Source of the DNA: Planctomycetota bacterium
GTDB lineage: Bacteria; Planctomycetota; UBA8108; UBA1146
Reading direction: 5' to 3'
Assembly (NCBI GenBank): GCA_028825265.1
Contig: JAPKAM010000005.1
Span: forward strand, 1 to 63,672
DNA: 63,672 nucleotides
How positions within the stretch are numbered: the first letter of the stretch is position 1; each line of letters opens with the position of its first letter. The notes under the pieces are model-generated. The model saw nothing but the letters and a program-made list of their open reading frames with translations, was not told where the DNA came from and searched no databases. A program made the position numbers and the translations under genes. Below are positions 10,908-21,560 of the stretch, piece after piece.

Positions 10908-11993
10908 TTATTCCGTCTCATGGATGGGTTGAAGAAGTCTCAGACCTAAGTGGCTTGAGAATTCCGATTCGACAATTTCGTTCCAGAAGCATTTCTTGGA
11001 GACATTACTGGAAGGGCGCCCGTTGATCTCGAGGTATGGATTCACGAAGTAGTTGAGAACGGGACCGGCCTGTCGCGGAACCAGTGTCAAGTCTCGACCG
11101 GTGCTGAGGGTCACTCGGTTTTCGGAGTGAGTGCCGAAGTATCGTCCGGCGTTTTGCGGATCTTTATCTGCTTCAGAAATGTCCACCGGAATCCAACCCT
11201 GACCGGGCACATGGAACTCTGCCCAGCAGTGATATCCTCCGGTCTGATATTCACCGACCACGGATTCATATTTACCCCACATACCGATCTGGAACCGGGA
11301 TGGAATGCCGCTCGCAAGGCACAGGGCATTGAAGTAGGTGTGGAAGTCAGTGCAGTTTCCTTTTCCCACATCACAAGCATGCGAGATGTCACCACGACCC
11401 CAGCCCTGATGCTTCTGGTCATAGGACATTCGATCCAAGATGAAGTCGAAAAAGGCTAGAGCCTTTGCCAGGTCAGTGGTCTTGTCGGCGGTCAAGAGTT
11501 CGGCTTCTCGTTTCACCTGAGGAGTGACATAGCAGAGCGAAGATGGAGTCAGGTACTGCGACATCGAATCTCGCGAACGATCATCGGTTTGTTTCGCCAC
11601 CTGGGACTGGTCGATGGAGTACGCGTAACGATCGACGTCGTACTCGATCGTGAAGTTCATCTGTGCAGAGGAACATTTCCCTTCGAAATAGTACATCGAG
11701 TTTCCGAAACGCGACTCGCTGGAAAGAGTTCCTTCGATGGGCGTACGAACCTTCATGTTGGAAATGACCTGATGGTCGTCATCGTGAGGAACGGGTATCC
11801 AGAGCTTGAAATCATCTCCGATGGTGCAGTCCTTCATCGAACTGACATATCGGATGTGGAACACTCTCTCGAGCTGACCTGTCCGCGTCTCGGATGTGGA
11901 AAGCAGCCCACACCCGGATGTCAGGAGCGAGAAGCTCAGCAGTAGCAGTGTCATCTGCGTTCTGGACCGCGGGAAACGGCGGAAGGCGTGCAT
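10908..11993 (-). CDS. Transglutaminase-like domain lipoprotein
   Basis: Lipobox [31 protein letters not shown] ... [25 protein letters not shown] (Cys/His/Asp triad of the transglutaminase core). Confidence 0.87.
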   Translation of the reverse strand: MHAFRRFPRSRTQMTLLLLSFSLLTSGCGLLSTSETRTGQLERVFHIRYVSSMKDCTIGDDFKLWIPVPHDDDHQVISNMKVRTPIEGTLSSESRFGNSMYYFEGKCSSAQMNFTIEYDVDRYAYSIDQSQVAKQTDDRSRDSMSQYLTPSSLCYVTPQVKREAELLTADKTTDLAKALAFFDFILDRMSYDQKHQGWGRGDISHACDVGKGNCTDFHTYFNALCLASGIPSRFQIGMWGKYESVVGEYQTGGYHCWAEFHVPGQGWIPVDISEADKDPQNAGRYFGTHSENRVTLSTGRDLTLVPRQAGPVLNYFVNPYLEINGRPSSNVSKKCFWNEIVESEFSSHLGLRLLQPIHETE

Positions 11994-12098
11994 TTTTAGC
12001 TCCTCGAACCAGCAAACTTGTAGCGATGAGAATGGTCATGATTGAATGGAAAACCGAACATCTGTGGGGTCGCCATCGTGCTTCACCAGTGGGTCAAG

Positions 12099-12938
12099 TC
12101 AAGGTATTACAAGTGGCTGGCGCGTTGGCTTCGAAGTGGTCTTCTCGATCTCACGCGATCCATTTTCAAACAGTTGTTTGAGGTCACTCTCTTTTAACGA
12201 GTTCTTTAGCATCTGATCGATTCGATCCTGAGTCCACCCGACTCGACCTTGTGAATGGACACCTATGATGATGGTCTCTTGGATCTCGTTGAGGATTCTC
12301 GAGATGTAACCCTTGGCGATTGCGATGATCGGACTCCACATCAAACGTTTGAAGGTGCCCACCTCTTCCCGTTTCATGACTCCGTCGATGATGATGTCGA
12401 GATTCCTGTGGATTCTGGATGAAGTGGAAATGACCACTGCATCGCCCCACACTTCAGCGGGTCGATTTACTGGCGCTTCGAGAACCCCGGGAATCAGGCT
12501 GAGCAGTGCGTGGAGCATCTGCTGCTCCTGCTCAACCCCATCTCCACCCTGCTTCTTTGCCGAATCGATCATCTGGCTTTTGATCTCTGGTACGGACTTG
12601 CCAGAGATGCGGGATATTCCTTGAAGTCCCGCCTCCAGCATCTGATCCGCGACGGAGTCATCACGATCCACTGCGACGTAGATCAGTTGACGTGGTTCTT
12701 CTCCTGACATTCTTCGGAAGGCTTCTGCAGCGGTATCGGCATGGCCTGCGATTTCACGAGCCGCCCGCACGCTGGTCGCATAGACCAGAACTCCTTCTGA
12801 CTGATAGAGATCCCGCCCCCAGGCGACCAGCGGAAGGCCGCCCTCCTCGGTGACCCGCTCGACCTGCCGACAACCGGTCATCAAGATCGACATCAGCGCC
12901 AACAGGTAGATGAGTTGGGAGCTACGGGAAATCACCAT
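12099..12938 (-). CDS. Lipoprotein of unknown function
   Basis: 279 aa ORF with lipobox LMSILMTGC; no family I could name securely. Confidence 0.6.
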   Translation of the reverse strand: MVISRSSQLIYLLALMSILMTGCRQVERVTEEGGLPLVAWGRDLYQSEGVLVYATSVRAAREIAGHADTAAEAFRRMSGEEPRQLIYVAVDRDDSVADQMLEAGLQGISRISGKSVPEIKSQMIDSAKKQGGDGVEQEQQMLHALLSLIPGVLEAPVNRPAEVWGDAVVISTSSRIHRNLDIIIDGVMKREEVGTFKRLMWSPIIAIAKGYISRILNEIQETIIIGVHSQGRVGWTQDRIDQMLKNSLKESDLKQLFENGSREIEKTTSKPTRQPLVIP

Positions 12939-13045
12939 AGATGGGCACCTTCCTCCATCTCCATCCGTGCCGAGCCGGCAAACGATGCGGTGGAAATGCT
13001 GGGTTACAGAGCGGATCTAAAACCACGCAGTTGAATCAATCGGAA

Positions 13046-13645
13046 TCATTCATCTGGAGCATCTTTATCGCTGGGAGGTTGCATTTCCAGAATCAATTCC
13101 ACTCGATCGGCGAGGGAAGGGGTCGAAAACAGACGATATCGTTGTTCTGTACTCATCGGGGTGATCATGATGAGGATATCGGAAAGTTGTTGTGCCGAGG
13201 TGTCCTCGGGAAGGTCGACATCGTTTTTGAGTTCGGAGATCGATTCCTGAAGTGACCGAGTTTGCTGGTCGGAAGTAAAGGAGCTTGACTCGACGAGATC
13301 TTCTATCCGAGCCTCAGGATACAACTGGTTACCGATATGAGGATGAATCCTGACACGCTTTTCACCCAGGATCATCACAAGGAAGCGCCCGTCTTCAAGA
13401 GTTTGATATTGTTGGAGTCTTCCCTGGCACGCGATCGGTTGGACCGGTGCATTCTCTTGGAGACGTTCCTTGTCTTTTCCTAGAACCGTCCCGAGGATGA
13501 TTTCGCCAGCATTGTCGAGCAGGTCACGGGTCATCTGGCGGTAACGGGATTCAAAGATGTGAAGAGGTAGAATCTGGCCGGGAAAGAGAATCACATCGGG
13601 CAGCGGAAAAAGAGGTAGTATTCTGGGTCTGGCTTCAAGATTCAT
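13046..13645 (-). CDS. Lon N-terminal (substrate-binding) domain protein, stand-alone
   Basis: LPLFPLPDVILFPGQILPLHIFESRYRQMTRDLLD; lacks the AAA and protease domains of Lon. Confidence 0.87.
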   Translation of the reverse strand: MNLEARPRILPLFPLPDVILFPGQILPLHIFESRYRQMTRDLLDNAGEIILGTVLGKDKERLQENAPVQPIACQGRLQQYQTLEDGRFLVMILGEKRVRIHPHIGNQLYPEARIEDLVESSSFTSDQQTRSLQESISELKNDVDLPEDTSAQQLSDILIMITPMSTEQRYRLFSTPSLADRVELILEMQPPSDKDAPDE

Positions 13646-14073
13646 CGTGACTTCGATCCAGTGGAAAAGGCCTTGGCGGAGCCGATATGAAATACGAAGT
13701 GGAAAGAAAAGTGGCGACCGATGGTCTGCAGTATCGACGGATCATGTTTGCTTTCATGGCGCTTTCATGTGGCGGATCGAGACGATTGCGATCTTTGCTA
13801 CACTTCAGTATGGGCTAGTTTTGGTGAACTTTTGGGCTCGATTTCGGAACTGATTTTGGTCTCTCTCTGGACAGTGGAGTTGACGACAACCGGGCCGGAG
13901 TCGTTCCAGGTTCCTGCCTCTAAAAATCTCAATCACCCCAACGATGAGAGTCGAATAGGAACCTATCAGAGAAGGGGCGAGGATTCCATGACGCACAGCC
14001 GAAGTATCATGCTCGATGACTCCGCAAGATCGACCTTGCCATCGACCGGTAAGAAAAGGAGTGGAGTGTCTCG

Positions 14074-14742
14074 ATGATGCGTCAAGATAAAGCAGATAAG
14101 GTGGCGAAGATTCTCGCCCGGTTGTATCCAGATCCTCCCATCCCACTTCAGCACGACAGCACATTTACTTTGTTGATCGCAGTGCTGCTCTCGGCGCAAA
14201 CCACCGATGCGAGGGTCAATCTGGTGACCCCTGGGCTTTTCAAACGAGCCAGGACTGCCGCAAAGATGGCCCAGCTGGAGGTGGCGGAGATCCTCGAACA
14301 GATCCGGACTTGCGGGTTAGCACCGAAGAAGGCGAAAGCGATCAGGGATCTCTCGCGGATCCTTGTCGAAAAGCACGGCTCCCAGGTGCCGGCACACTTC
14401 GAAGGTCTAGAGGCGCTCCCTGGAGTGGGGCACAAGACCGCCAGCGTGGTGATGGCGCAAGCATTTGGAGTTGCGGCATTCCCGGTCGACACTCACATCC
14501 ATCGCCTGGCGGCCCGTTGGGGTCTCTCCACCGGTAAAAACGTCGAGAAGACCGAGGCGGATTTGAAGAAGTTGTTTCCCGAACGGCTGTGGAATGATCT
14601 GCACCTTCAGATCATCTATTTTGGTCGTGAGCACTGTCCGGCCAGGGGACACGATCTCTCGACCTGCAAGATTTGCTCATGGGCAGCCACTGCGAAAAGG
14701 GTTCGTGAAGAGGCGAGTAAGAAGGGTGGTGCTAGGCGTTGA
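14074..14742 (+). CDS. nth: Endonuclease III
   Basis: HhH motif LEALPGVGHKTASVVMAQAFGVAAFPVDTHIHRLA; C-terminal [4Fe-4S] Cys pattern CPARGHDLSTCKIC. Confidence 0.95.
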   Translation: MMRQDKADKVAKILARLYPDPPIPLQHDSTFTLLIAVLLSAQTTDARVNLVTPGLFKRARTAAKMAQLEVAEILEQIRTCGLAPKKAKAIRDLSRILVEKHGSQVPAHFEGLEALPGVGHKTASVVMAQAFGVAAFPVDTHIHRLAARWGLSTGKNVEKTEADLKKLFPERLWNDLHLQIIYFGREHCPARGHDLSTCKICSWAATAKRVREEASKKGGARR

Positions 14743-14805
14743 ACTTCTGATCGAGAAGTTCTGGCGGCGATGCGAGCGGCGATGAGAGCGGCGAGCAGCG
14801 ATGAG

Positions 14806-14846
14806 AAACACCCCGCCCGGCTTCAGCGCCGCACGGGGTGTTTTTC
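14806..14846. terminator. Bidirectional terminator between convergent genes
   Basis: ACACCCCG ... CGGGGTGT followed by TTTT on + and AAACA on the other side; lies between nth (+) and the 14876..16216 gene (-). Confidence 0.75.
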
Positions 14847-14875
14847 TTCCTCGGTGGCGCTACCGCCCCGATCGA

Positions 14876-16216
14876 TCAGCAGCCGTTGTAGATCTGGCAG
14901 TTCTGCGGTTCTCCGGCATTTCCACAACTGGGGAAAGGAGGAGGAGGTGCCGCTCCGTTGGTGAAGATGTAGGAGATCAACCAGACCGGATCCGCAACAT
15001 CGAACAGTTGGTCTGCATTGGAATCCTTGGAGTCGTGGCAGGTTCCTTGAGGACCCGAGTTGAAGATTTCCTGCAATGACCAGACGACATCTGCGACGTC
15101 AGTGATACCGTCGCCATTGGAATCCCCGCGAACGAAATCCAGCACCGACTGAGGATTCAGGATCAGTGATCCATCATAGGTTATGGGGGCAAGGCTCTGA
15201 TTGTTGAAAGTGATCACATTGAAGATCGGTGGAGTGCTGTGACTTTGCCAGGAGAGTGGTACGGTCGCTCCTACCTCATCTCCGGCCAGGACCGATTGCA
15301 CGGTGGATCCCGTTAGGCTGACGGCATTCGTTGGACTGGAAAACTGGATGTATACCGGCAACTGAAAAGCGTACACCACTCCAATCGCCCAACCCGATTC
15401 GGTCAGGATCGCCTCGGAGAATGCAGGGTTCGCCTGAGCGACGGGCCCGGCCACCATGGCTCCCGTGGGAACGATGTAGGTCGAGTCGGTGACCAAACTC
15501 ATCGAGAAGCCTTGAGTGTTGGAAGGGTAGGTCGCATTGGCTGGATCTTCTGCGATGGTCATGAGTGCGTTGAAGTTGGCCGAACCGTCGATGGGGTCAT
15601 AGTTGACCTGTTTGTCGGGAGCGGTGAAGTAGAACAGTGTCGGAGGCTGCTCGAGTATCTCGATGGTGCCATCGGTGCTACTCATCGGATTCGAGCTTCC
15701 ATTGACCACCGCGACGCTGGAAACCGGTGGGTTGCCGAGGATATTGCAGAGGCCAACAGTGGTCAACGTCCCGGCCGGTCCGAGCAGGCGGTAAAAAGCG
15801 GTTCCGATCTCGGTCGAACCCACATCCATGACGGCACAGGAGGTGAAACAAATCACGCATCCGACCGCCCAGCCGCCCGATTCAAGGTTTTGCTGGAGGA
15901 AATCAGGTGGCGAACCATTCTTGATGGTTTCCATCTCGGTGGACCAGTCGATGACGTAGTCAAATTCTCCTGTGCCGGGTCCAACCGGTTCTAGTGCGAC
16001 CATGTTGGTATCGTGGCAAACTCCGAAAGAGAACCCCTGGACCCCTGTAGGAGCGGAATGGGTGAGAGTGAGAGTGACTGGAACGAGTCCGCCTTCGGCT
16101 GCAGAGCCGCTGGAGAAACTCATGTCGTAGCCACCACCCATGGCTGTGGCCAGGGCTGGAAACTGAAATAGCATCAGGCTGGCCAGTATTGCAGCGTGGA
16201 TCGGTCGAATTTTCAT
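14876..16216 (-). CDS. Secreted protein with C-terminal EF-hand/dockerin-like repeats
   Basis: Signal peptide; GDSNGDGITDVADVVWSLQEIF and DSNADQLFDVADPVWLISYIF repeats; C-terminal PPPPFPSCG...C motif. Confidence 0.8.
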   Translation of the reverse strand: MKIRPIHAAILASLMLFQFPALATAMGGGYDMSFSSGSAAEGGLVPVTLTLTHSAPTGVQGFSFGVCHDTNMVALEPVGPGTGEFDYVIDWSTEMETIKNGSPPDFLQQNLESGGWAVGCVICFTSCAVMDVGSTEIGTAFYRLLGPAGTLTTVGLCNILGNPPVSSVAVVNGSSNPMSSTDGTIEILEQPPTLFYFTAPDKQVNYDPIDGSANFNALMTIAEDPANATYPSNTQGFSMSLVTDSTYIVPTGAMVAGPVAQANPAFSEAILTESGWAIGVVYAFQLPVYIQFSSPTNAVSLTGSTVQSVLAGDEVGATVPLSWQSHSTPPIFNVITFNNQSLAPITYDGSLILNPQSVLDFVRGDSNGDGITDVADVVWSLQEIFNSGPQGTCHDSKDSNADQLFDVADPVWLISYIFTNGAAPPPPFPSCGNAGEPQNCQIYNGC

Positions 16217-16459
16217 GGCGATCGTCTCCTCTTATGATTCAGGTGTTACCGTGGAATTCCTGGCAACAGACTCCGTCTCCCGTGATGATCGCCATGGCGA
16301 AGCCAGACCGATCAGTTGCATATTACCTCTCACCTTAAATACTATCGGACGACGGTGTGATTCGATAGGAGCGGTTCACGAGGTTCAGGAGAGACTCATT
16401 ACGATATTTGTACTAATTCGTCACAATAAGTCCTGCAAACTTGACTGGAGAGGCTGTTG

Positions 16460-18175
16460 ATGTCCGATATACACGATACGGCTGCCGGTGAAGCGGCCAG
16501 GCCTGACAATTTCATCGAGAAAAAGATCCTTTCGGATGGGAGTTCCGGACCCTCTGGCGGGCGGATTCAGGTTCGATTCCCACCAGAACCGAATGGCTAC
16601 CTGCACATCGGCCATGCCAAGGCGATCTGTCTCAACTTTGGTCTGGCTGCAAAATTTGCTGGACGCTGTAATCTTCGATTCGATGACACCAATCCGTCTC
16701 GTGAAGAGCAGGAGTATGTCGATTCGATTCAAGATGACATCCGCTGGCTCGGATTCGAGTGGGATCAACTGTGTTTTGCATCGGACTACTTCGATCAACT
16801 CTATCAGTGGGCGACCCAGTTGATCGGTCAGGGAGACGCCTATGTGTGCGATCTCACAGGTGAAGAGGTTCGACAGTACCGTGGAAGTTTGACCGAGCCT
16901 GGGCGGAATGGCCCGCATCGAGGGCGCTCCATCGAGGAAAACCTGGATCTGTTCGGCCGCATGAAAGCGGGAGAATTTCCTGACGGGGCGAAGACGCTAA
17001 GGGCCAAGATCGACATGGAATCTGCCCATATCGTCATGCGGGATCCGGTCATGTACCGAATCCACCGCTCGATGCATCACCGAACCGGCGATACCTGGTG
17101 CATGTATCCCACCTACGACTGGGCTCATGGTCAAGGCGATGCCATCGAGGGCGTGACTCATTCATTGTGTAGTCTTGAGTTCCAGAATCATCGACCGTTG
17201 TACGATTGGTTCCTCGAAAAGGTCGGCCTCGAGGAGCAGCCCCGACAAACCGAGTTCGCCCGACTGGCACTTTCTTATACCGTGATGAGCAAGCGGTCCT
17301 TGAGAACTCTCATCGAGGATGGGCATGTCGAGGGGTGGGACGATCCACGACTTCCGACTCTCTCGGGAATCAGGCGTCGCGGTTACACTCCAGAATCGAT
17401 TCGGAATTTCATGGCAGGAATTGGAGTGGCCAAGTTCAACTCGATCATCGAATATTCGGTGCTGGAAAATTCGGTTCGCGATCATCTCAACAAGATTGCG
17501 ACCCGCAGGATGGCCGTATTCGATCCTCTCAAGTTGGTGATCGAGAACTTCCCTGAAGACCTTCAGGAGATGGTTGAAGCGGTCAACAATCCAGAGGATC
17601 CGCAAGCAGGCACTCGCCAGTTACCCTTCGAGAGGCAAGTATGGGTCGATCGTGATGACTTCCGCCTCGAACCGCCGAGAAAGTGGCGTCGACTGGCTCC
17701 CGGTGCCGAAGTTCGATTGCGATACGGGTACTGCGTGACGGTCAAGGAAGTGATCCAGGATCCCGATAGCGGGGAGGTGCTGGAGTTGAGGTGTGATTAC
17801 GATCCAGACACGGCTCGCGGGCAGACTCCCGACGGCCGAAAAGTTCGAGGCATCATTCACTGGGTTCCCGGTTCGTGCTGCGTCGAGCTACCGGTGCGGC
17901 TTTATTCGCCACTCTTCAGCGTTGCGGATCCTGATCATGTTCCGCAAGGAAAGTCTCTGACCGATTTCCTCAATCCCGATTCGCTGGTCGAGACTACCGC
18001 CTTGTGCGAGCCCTTGCTGGCCGAGGCGGCCGCCGGAGATCGTTTCCAGTTGGAGCGGGTGGGCTACTTCGTGGCGGACCAGAAGTTGTCGAAAGAAGGG
18101 GCGCCCCATCTGGCGAGAATTGCCCCGTTGAGGGATTCCTGGGCCAAGCAAGAGAAGCGGCAGGCTGCTCCCTGA
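16460..18175 (+). CDS. glnS: Glutamine--tRNA ligase
   Basis: RFPPEPNGYLHIGHAKAICLNFGLA (HIGH), RFDDTNPSREEQEYVDSIQDDIRWLG, VMSKRSL (KMSKS-like). Confidence 0.96.
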   Translation: MSDIHDTAAGEAARPDNFIEKKILSDGSSGPSGGRIQVRFPPEPNGYLHIGHAKAICLNFGLAAKFAGRCNLRFDDTNPSREEQEYVDSIQDDIRWLGFEWDQLCFASDYFDQLYQWATQLIGQGDAYVCDLTGEEVRQYRGSLTEPGRNGPHRGRSIEENLDLFGRMKAGEFPDGAKTLRAKIDMESAHIVMRDPVMYRIHRSMHHRTGDTWCMYPTYDWAHGQGDAIEGVTHSLCSLEFQNHRPLYDWFLEKVGLEEQPRQTEFARLALSYTVMSKRSLRTLIEDGHVEGWDDPRLPTLSGIRRRGYTPESIRNFMAGIGVAKFNSIIEYSVLENSVRDHLNKIATRRMAVFDPLKLVIENFPEDLQEMVEAVNNPEDPQAGTRQLPFERQVWVDRDDFRLEPPRKWRRLAPGAEVRLRYGYCVTVKEVIQDPDSGEVLELRCDYDPDTARGQTPDGRKVRGIIHWVPGSCCVELPVRLYSPLFSVADPDHVPQGKSLTDFLNPDSLVETTALCEPLLAEAAAGDRFQLERVGYFVADQKLSKEGAPHLARIAPLRDSWAKQEKRQAAP

Positions 18176-18483
18176 GGTCGATCGGTGGAGATGGCCCGCA
18201 GAATGCAGGATAGCCTCGGGGGAACGGGATCGAGTTCCCGAGCCGACCCTGAATTCTTAGGTCAGCAGTCCTTCGGTCCGTAGGGAATCTGCCAACAGGG
18301 AATCGGCATATTGGGCCAGTGATCCGGGACCGCCTCCTTGACCGCCCCCCCCATACTTGCGATTCTGAGCGATCTTGGCGGCTTGAGTCCGCTCACGTGT
18401 TTCGTCCGAGTTGCTTCGTCCGAGCTGCTTCGTCACAGGGGTCATTCTGGCCTTCTGGAGGGAGCATTCTGAAAGGAATAATC

Positions 18484-20232
18484 ATGCGAACCTTTGCCAT
18501 CACGATGTACTTCTGTTCCCTGATGTGGATCCCCGCAATTGCGACGGCCTCCGATGGATCCGAACCAAAACTCACTGAGATGCAGCAGAAGTTGATCGAT
18601 ATCGGAATCGAAGATAACCAGGTGGTCGACGTCCTGGACCAACTGGTCAACGGCATCGGTCCTCGGTTGACCGGCAGTCACCAGGATCATCTGGCTTGTG
18701 AATGGGCGCGGGATCTGTTCATCGAGTTCGGTCTGGAAAACGTCAAGATGGAAGAAGCAGGACAATTCAATGTCGGCTTCCAGCGGGGTGCGTGGCGAGG
18801 CCACATGATCTCCCCCGAGCGGGTCGATCTTGAGTTCGGTACTCCTGCCTGGTCTGCGGGCACCAGAGGAGTGCAAGAGGGTCCGGCAGTGCTGCTACCG
18901 GATTCGGTCGAGGACCTCGATGTGGATGCGATGAAGGGCGCGTGGATCGTGCGCCCTGCTCAGCGAGGACGGCAGGATCGCGAGGCGCGTCAAGCTCAGC
19001 GTGAGGTGACCGAAAAGCTCGAAGGTGCGGGAATCGCCGGCTGGATCTACCCGACCCGTGGCGAGAACATCAACGTGTACGGCAATCATCGGATCACCTG
19101 GGATGATCTACCGACGATTCCGCGCATCAACCTGCGCAAAGATCAGTACGACATGATTGTGGAGAAGTTGAATGGCGATGAGGAGGTCACTCTTCGCATC
19201 GACGTCCGCAACCACTTCCAGCCAGGACCAGCCAAGTTTTACAACGTAGTTGGCGATATTGTGGGCAGCGAGTTTCCCGATGAATACGTCATCGTGGGGG
19301 GCCATATCGATTCATGGGATGGGGCTACAGGGACCACCGATAACGGTACTGGAACCGCCACGACCATCGAAGCCGCACGGATGTTGATGGCCACTGGAGC
19401 GAAGCCACGTCGTACCATTCGTTTCATGCTATGGAGCGGTGAAGAGCAAGGGCTGCTCGGCTCGAAAGCCTGGGTCGATCAGAACCCGGAACTGCTCGAT
19501 AAAATCTCTGCTGTGTTCGTCTATGACGGTGGACCCAATGCCATCGCAGGACTTCCCGCGACCGCAGCGATGAAAGATGATTTTGAAAAAGTCTTCACTC
19601 CGATGATGGATCTTAATCCCGACCTACCGTTCAAACTCACCGATGTCGATGGAATCCCCCGCGGTATCGGAAGTGACCACGAGTCGTTCCTCGCCCGCGG
19701 TGTTCCCGGCTTCTTCTGGACACAGGAAGGGCGAGCAGATACATGGCACGGTATTCACACACAGTTTGACACCTTTGATCTGGTGATTCCTGAATACCTG
19801 GAGCATTCGACCACGGTGATTGCTCTCGCTGCACTGGGTGTCGGTAATCTCGACGGTCTTCTTTCTCGTGAAGGAATGCTGGAAGAGAATGGCGGTCGTC
19901 GCCGCGGCGGTGGTGGCCGGAGACTGGGCGTGATGCTCGATGGAACCACCCTTGTCGAGGTGATGCCAGATTCGACCGCTGCCAAGGCCGGGATGAAGGC
20001 GGGCGATAAGATCATCAAGATCGGAGATGAAGAAGTGTCCGATCGTCGTTCACTGATTCGCGCCATCATGGGAGGTGAATCGAAGCGCAAGGTCGTATTC
20101 GAACGCGAAGGAAAGAAGATGGAAGCCATCATCGAATGGCCGCGGCCTGATGGAGAGGGCTCTGAGGACGCAGCCCCCGCAAAGCCGAAGGTCGAGAAAA
20201 AGGAAGAGAAAAAACGAGGAGCTGTTCGCTGA
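18484..20232 (+). CDS. M28-family metallopeptidase with C-terminal PDZ domain
   Basis: Signal peptide from ATG 18484; VGGHIDSWDGATGTTDNGTGTATTIEAARML, LWSGEEQGLLGSKAW; PDZ LGVMLDGTTLVEVMPDSTAAKAGMKAGDKIIKIGDEEV. Confidence 0.92.
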   Translation: MRTFAITMYFCSLMWIPAIATASDGSEPKLTEMQQKLIDIGIEDNQVVDVLDQLVNGIGPRLTGSHQDHLACEWARDLFIEFGLENVKMEEAGQFNVGFQRGAWRGHMISPERVDLEFGTPAWSAGTRGVQEGPAVLLPDSVEDLDVDAMKGAWIVRPAQRGRQDREARQAQREVTEKLEGAGIAGWIYPTRGENINVYGNHRITWDDLPTIPRINLRKDQYDMIVEKLNGDEEVTLRIDVRNHFQPGPAKFYNVVGDIVGSEFPDEYVIVGGHIDSWDGATGTTDNGTGTATTIEAARMLMATGAKPRRTIRFMLWSGEEQGLLGSKAWVDQNPELLDKISAVFVYDGGPNAIAGLPATAAMKDDFEKVFTPMMDLNPDLPFKLTDVDGIPRGIGSDHESFLARGVPGFFWTQEGRADTWHGIHTQFDTFDLVIPEYLEHSTTVIALAALGVGNLDGLLSREGMLEENGGRRRGGGGRRLGVMLDGTTLVEVMPDSTAAKAGMKAGDKIIKIGDEEVSDRRSLIRAIMGGESKRKVVFEREGKKMEAIIEWPRPDGEGSEDAAPAKPKVEKKEEKKRGAVR

Positions 20233-20270
20233 GAACTTCAGAACCACGCACTACAGGGCGTTCGAGTCGG

Positions 20271-21560
20271 ATGGGTTTCACTCTTCGACCCGAACGCCTT
20301 TTTGAATTCACATTGAAATCCACCTTCGGATCCAGCGTCGGTTGGCTGTGCGGTCTCTGGCTGAGCATCGCCACTCCAGCGGGGATGCTCCATGCGGTAG
20401 ATTCCATCACCTCGCATGTGCCCAAGCCGATCAATATCGAAGTGGATGTGCGAGAAGCGGAAACCGAAATGTTTCTGCTCGTCGATGAAACCTTGTTTCT
20501 CCACTGGTTTTCTCTCGCCCCCAAAGCGATCGATGACCTCGATCCGGAGGTGAAGAGCGAATGGGGAGACTATGGAAATCGAGTGGTGGAATGGCTCGAT
20601 TTGCATGCGCCAGTTCAGGTGGATGGGGTCCAGCTGATTCCAGTGCTTACTGATCTGGAGTATCAGGAAGGATTCGATCTTAACGATCTGATGAACTTCG
20701 TCGCCATCACCGTGACCTATCCGACCAAGGCGCGGCCCCGGCAGCTTGATTTCATCTGGAGTCGGTTCGACACCGAAGATGGTTTTCCTCTCGAATCGGT
20801 CTATTACGTGCTCTCCACCAGAGACGATTATCAGGTATACCGATTCCAGGAAGACACACCCGGCTGGAGCTGGAGCCCGCCCGAGGCGGAGATGATGATC
20901 GACCCGGAGCTGGTGGCACCGGGAATCCGCATGCCGTGGTTCAGTATCGACCTCCTTCCGGTTCTGTTCAGTATCATTGGTGTGATCGTGGTCTGGAGAT
21001 CGAAGCGATTCACAAGGATCACGGTCGCCACTGGATTGATCTGCGCTGCATTCGCCTTATTTTTCCTGGGAGAAACCAAGGTCGATGTCCGTCCATTCTG
21101 GCTCTCGCCAGTGGTGCTGCCTCCTCCCGATCAAGCGGAAGCCCTTTTCGAAAGTCTTCACAGGAACATCTACCGCGCGTTTGACTACGAAGATGAGGAG
21201 CAGATTTACCAACTGCTCGCACGAAGTGTTTCCGGTGAGTTACATCAGCAAATTTACGACGAGATTCACGAAAGCCTGATGATGCGGATCGAAGAGGATG
21301 CGGTCTGCGATGTACGTGCAGTGCGATCTCTAGACACAGAAGTCATCGCTAATCCTAAGGTGGTGGAGCCGATGTTTCGGGTCCGTGCCCGGTGGGAAGT
21401 GATCGGTACAGTGAAGCACTGGGGACACAGCCACTGGCGGAAGAATTTATCAACAGCGCTGTACGATGTTCGTTGGATTCCTGAAATCGGATGGCGAATC
21501 GATGGAGTCGATATGGTGGAACAACGACGTCTGGATGATGGTCAGGAGTTGATCAAATGA
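20271..21560 (+). CDS. Membrane protein of unknown function, first gene of ABC-type operon
   Basis: 429 aa; two TM segments; Trp/His-rich TVKHWGHSHWRKN; stop overlaps the next gene's ATG. Confidence 0.7.
   Translation: MGFTLRPERLFEFTLKSTFGSSVGWLCGLWLSIATPAGMLHAVDSITSHVPKPINIEVDVREAETEMFLLVDETLFLHWFSLAPKAIDDLDPEVKSEWGDYGNRVVEWLDLHAPVQVDGVQLIPVLTDLEYQEGFDLNDLMNFVAITVTYPTKARPRQLDFIWSRFDTEDGFPLESVYYVLSTRDDYQVYRFQEDTPGWSWSPPEAEMMIDPELVAPGIRMPWFSIDLLPVLFSIIGVIVVWRSKRFTRITVATGLICAAFALFFLGETKVDVRPFWLSPVVLPPPDQAEALFESLHRNIYRAFDYEDEEQIYQLLARSVSGELHQQIYDEIHESLMMRIEEDAVCDVRAVRSLDTEVIANPKVVEPMFRVRARWEVIGTVKHWGHSHWRKNLSTALYDVRWIPEIGWRIDGVDMVEQRRLDDGQELIK

Noticed and set aside
14762-14806. Short imperfect GCGATGAGAGCG-type repeat after nth
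   Set aside because: Too short and degenerate; adjacent to the terminator, no further structure.
18215-18242. Bulged hairpin CTCGGGGGAAC...GTTCCCGAG after glnS
   Set aside because: No T tract; could be a terminator but evidence is too weak to list.
18257-18445. 62-aa minus-strand ORF ending SLAQYADSLLADSLRTEGLLT, overlapping 14-nt imperfect repeats (TTCGTCCGAGYTGC, 18401-18434)
   Set aside because: No convincing ribosome-binding site or family; lies in the intergenic region upstream of the M28 gene and may be chance.
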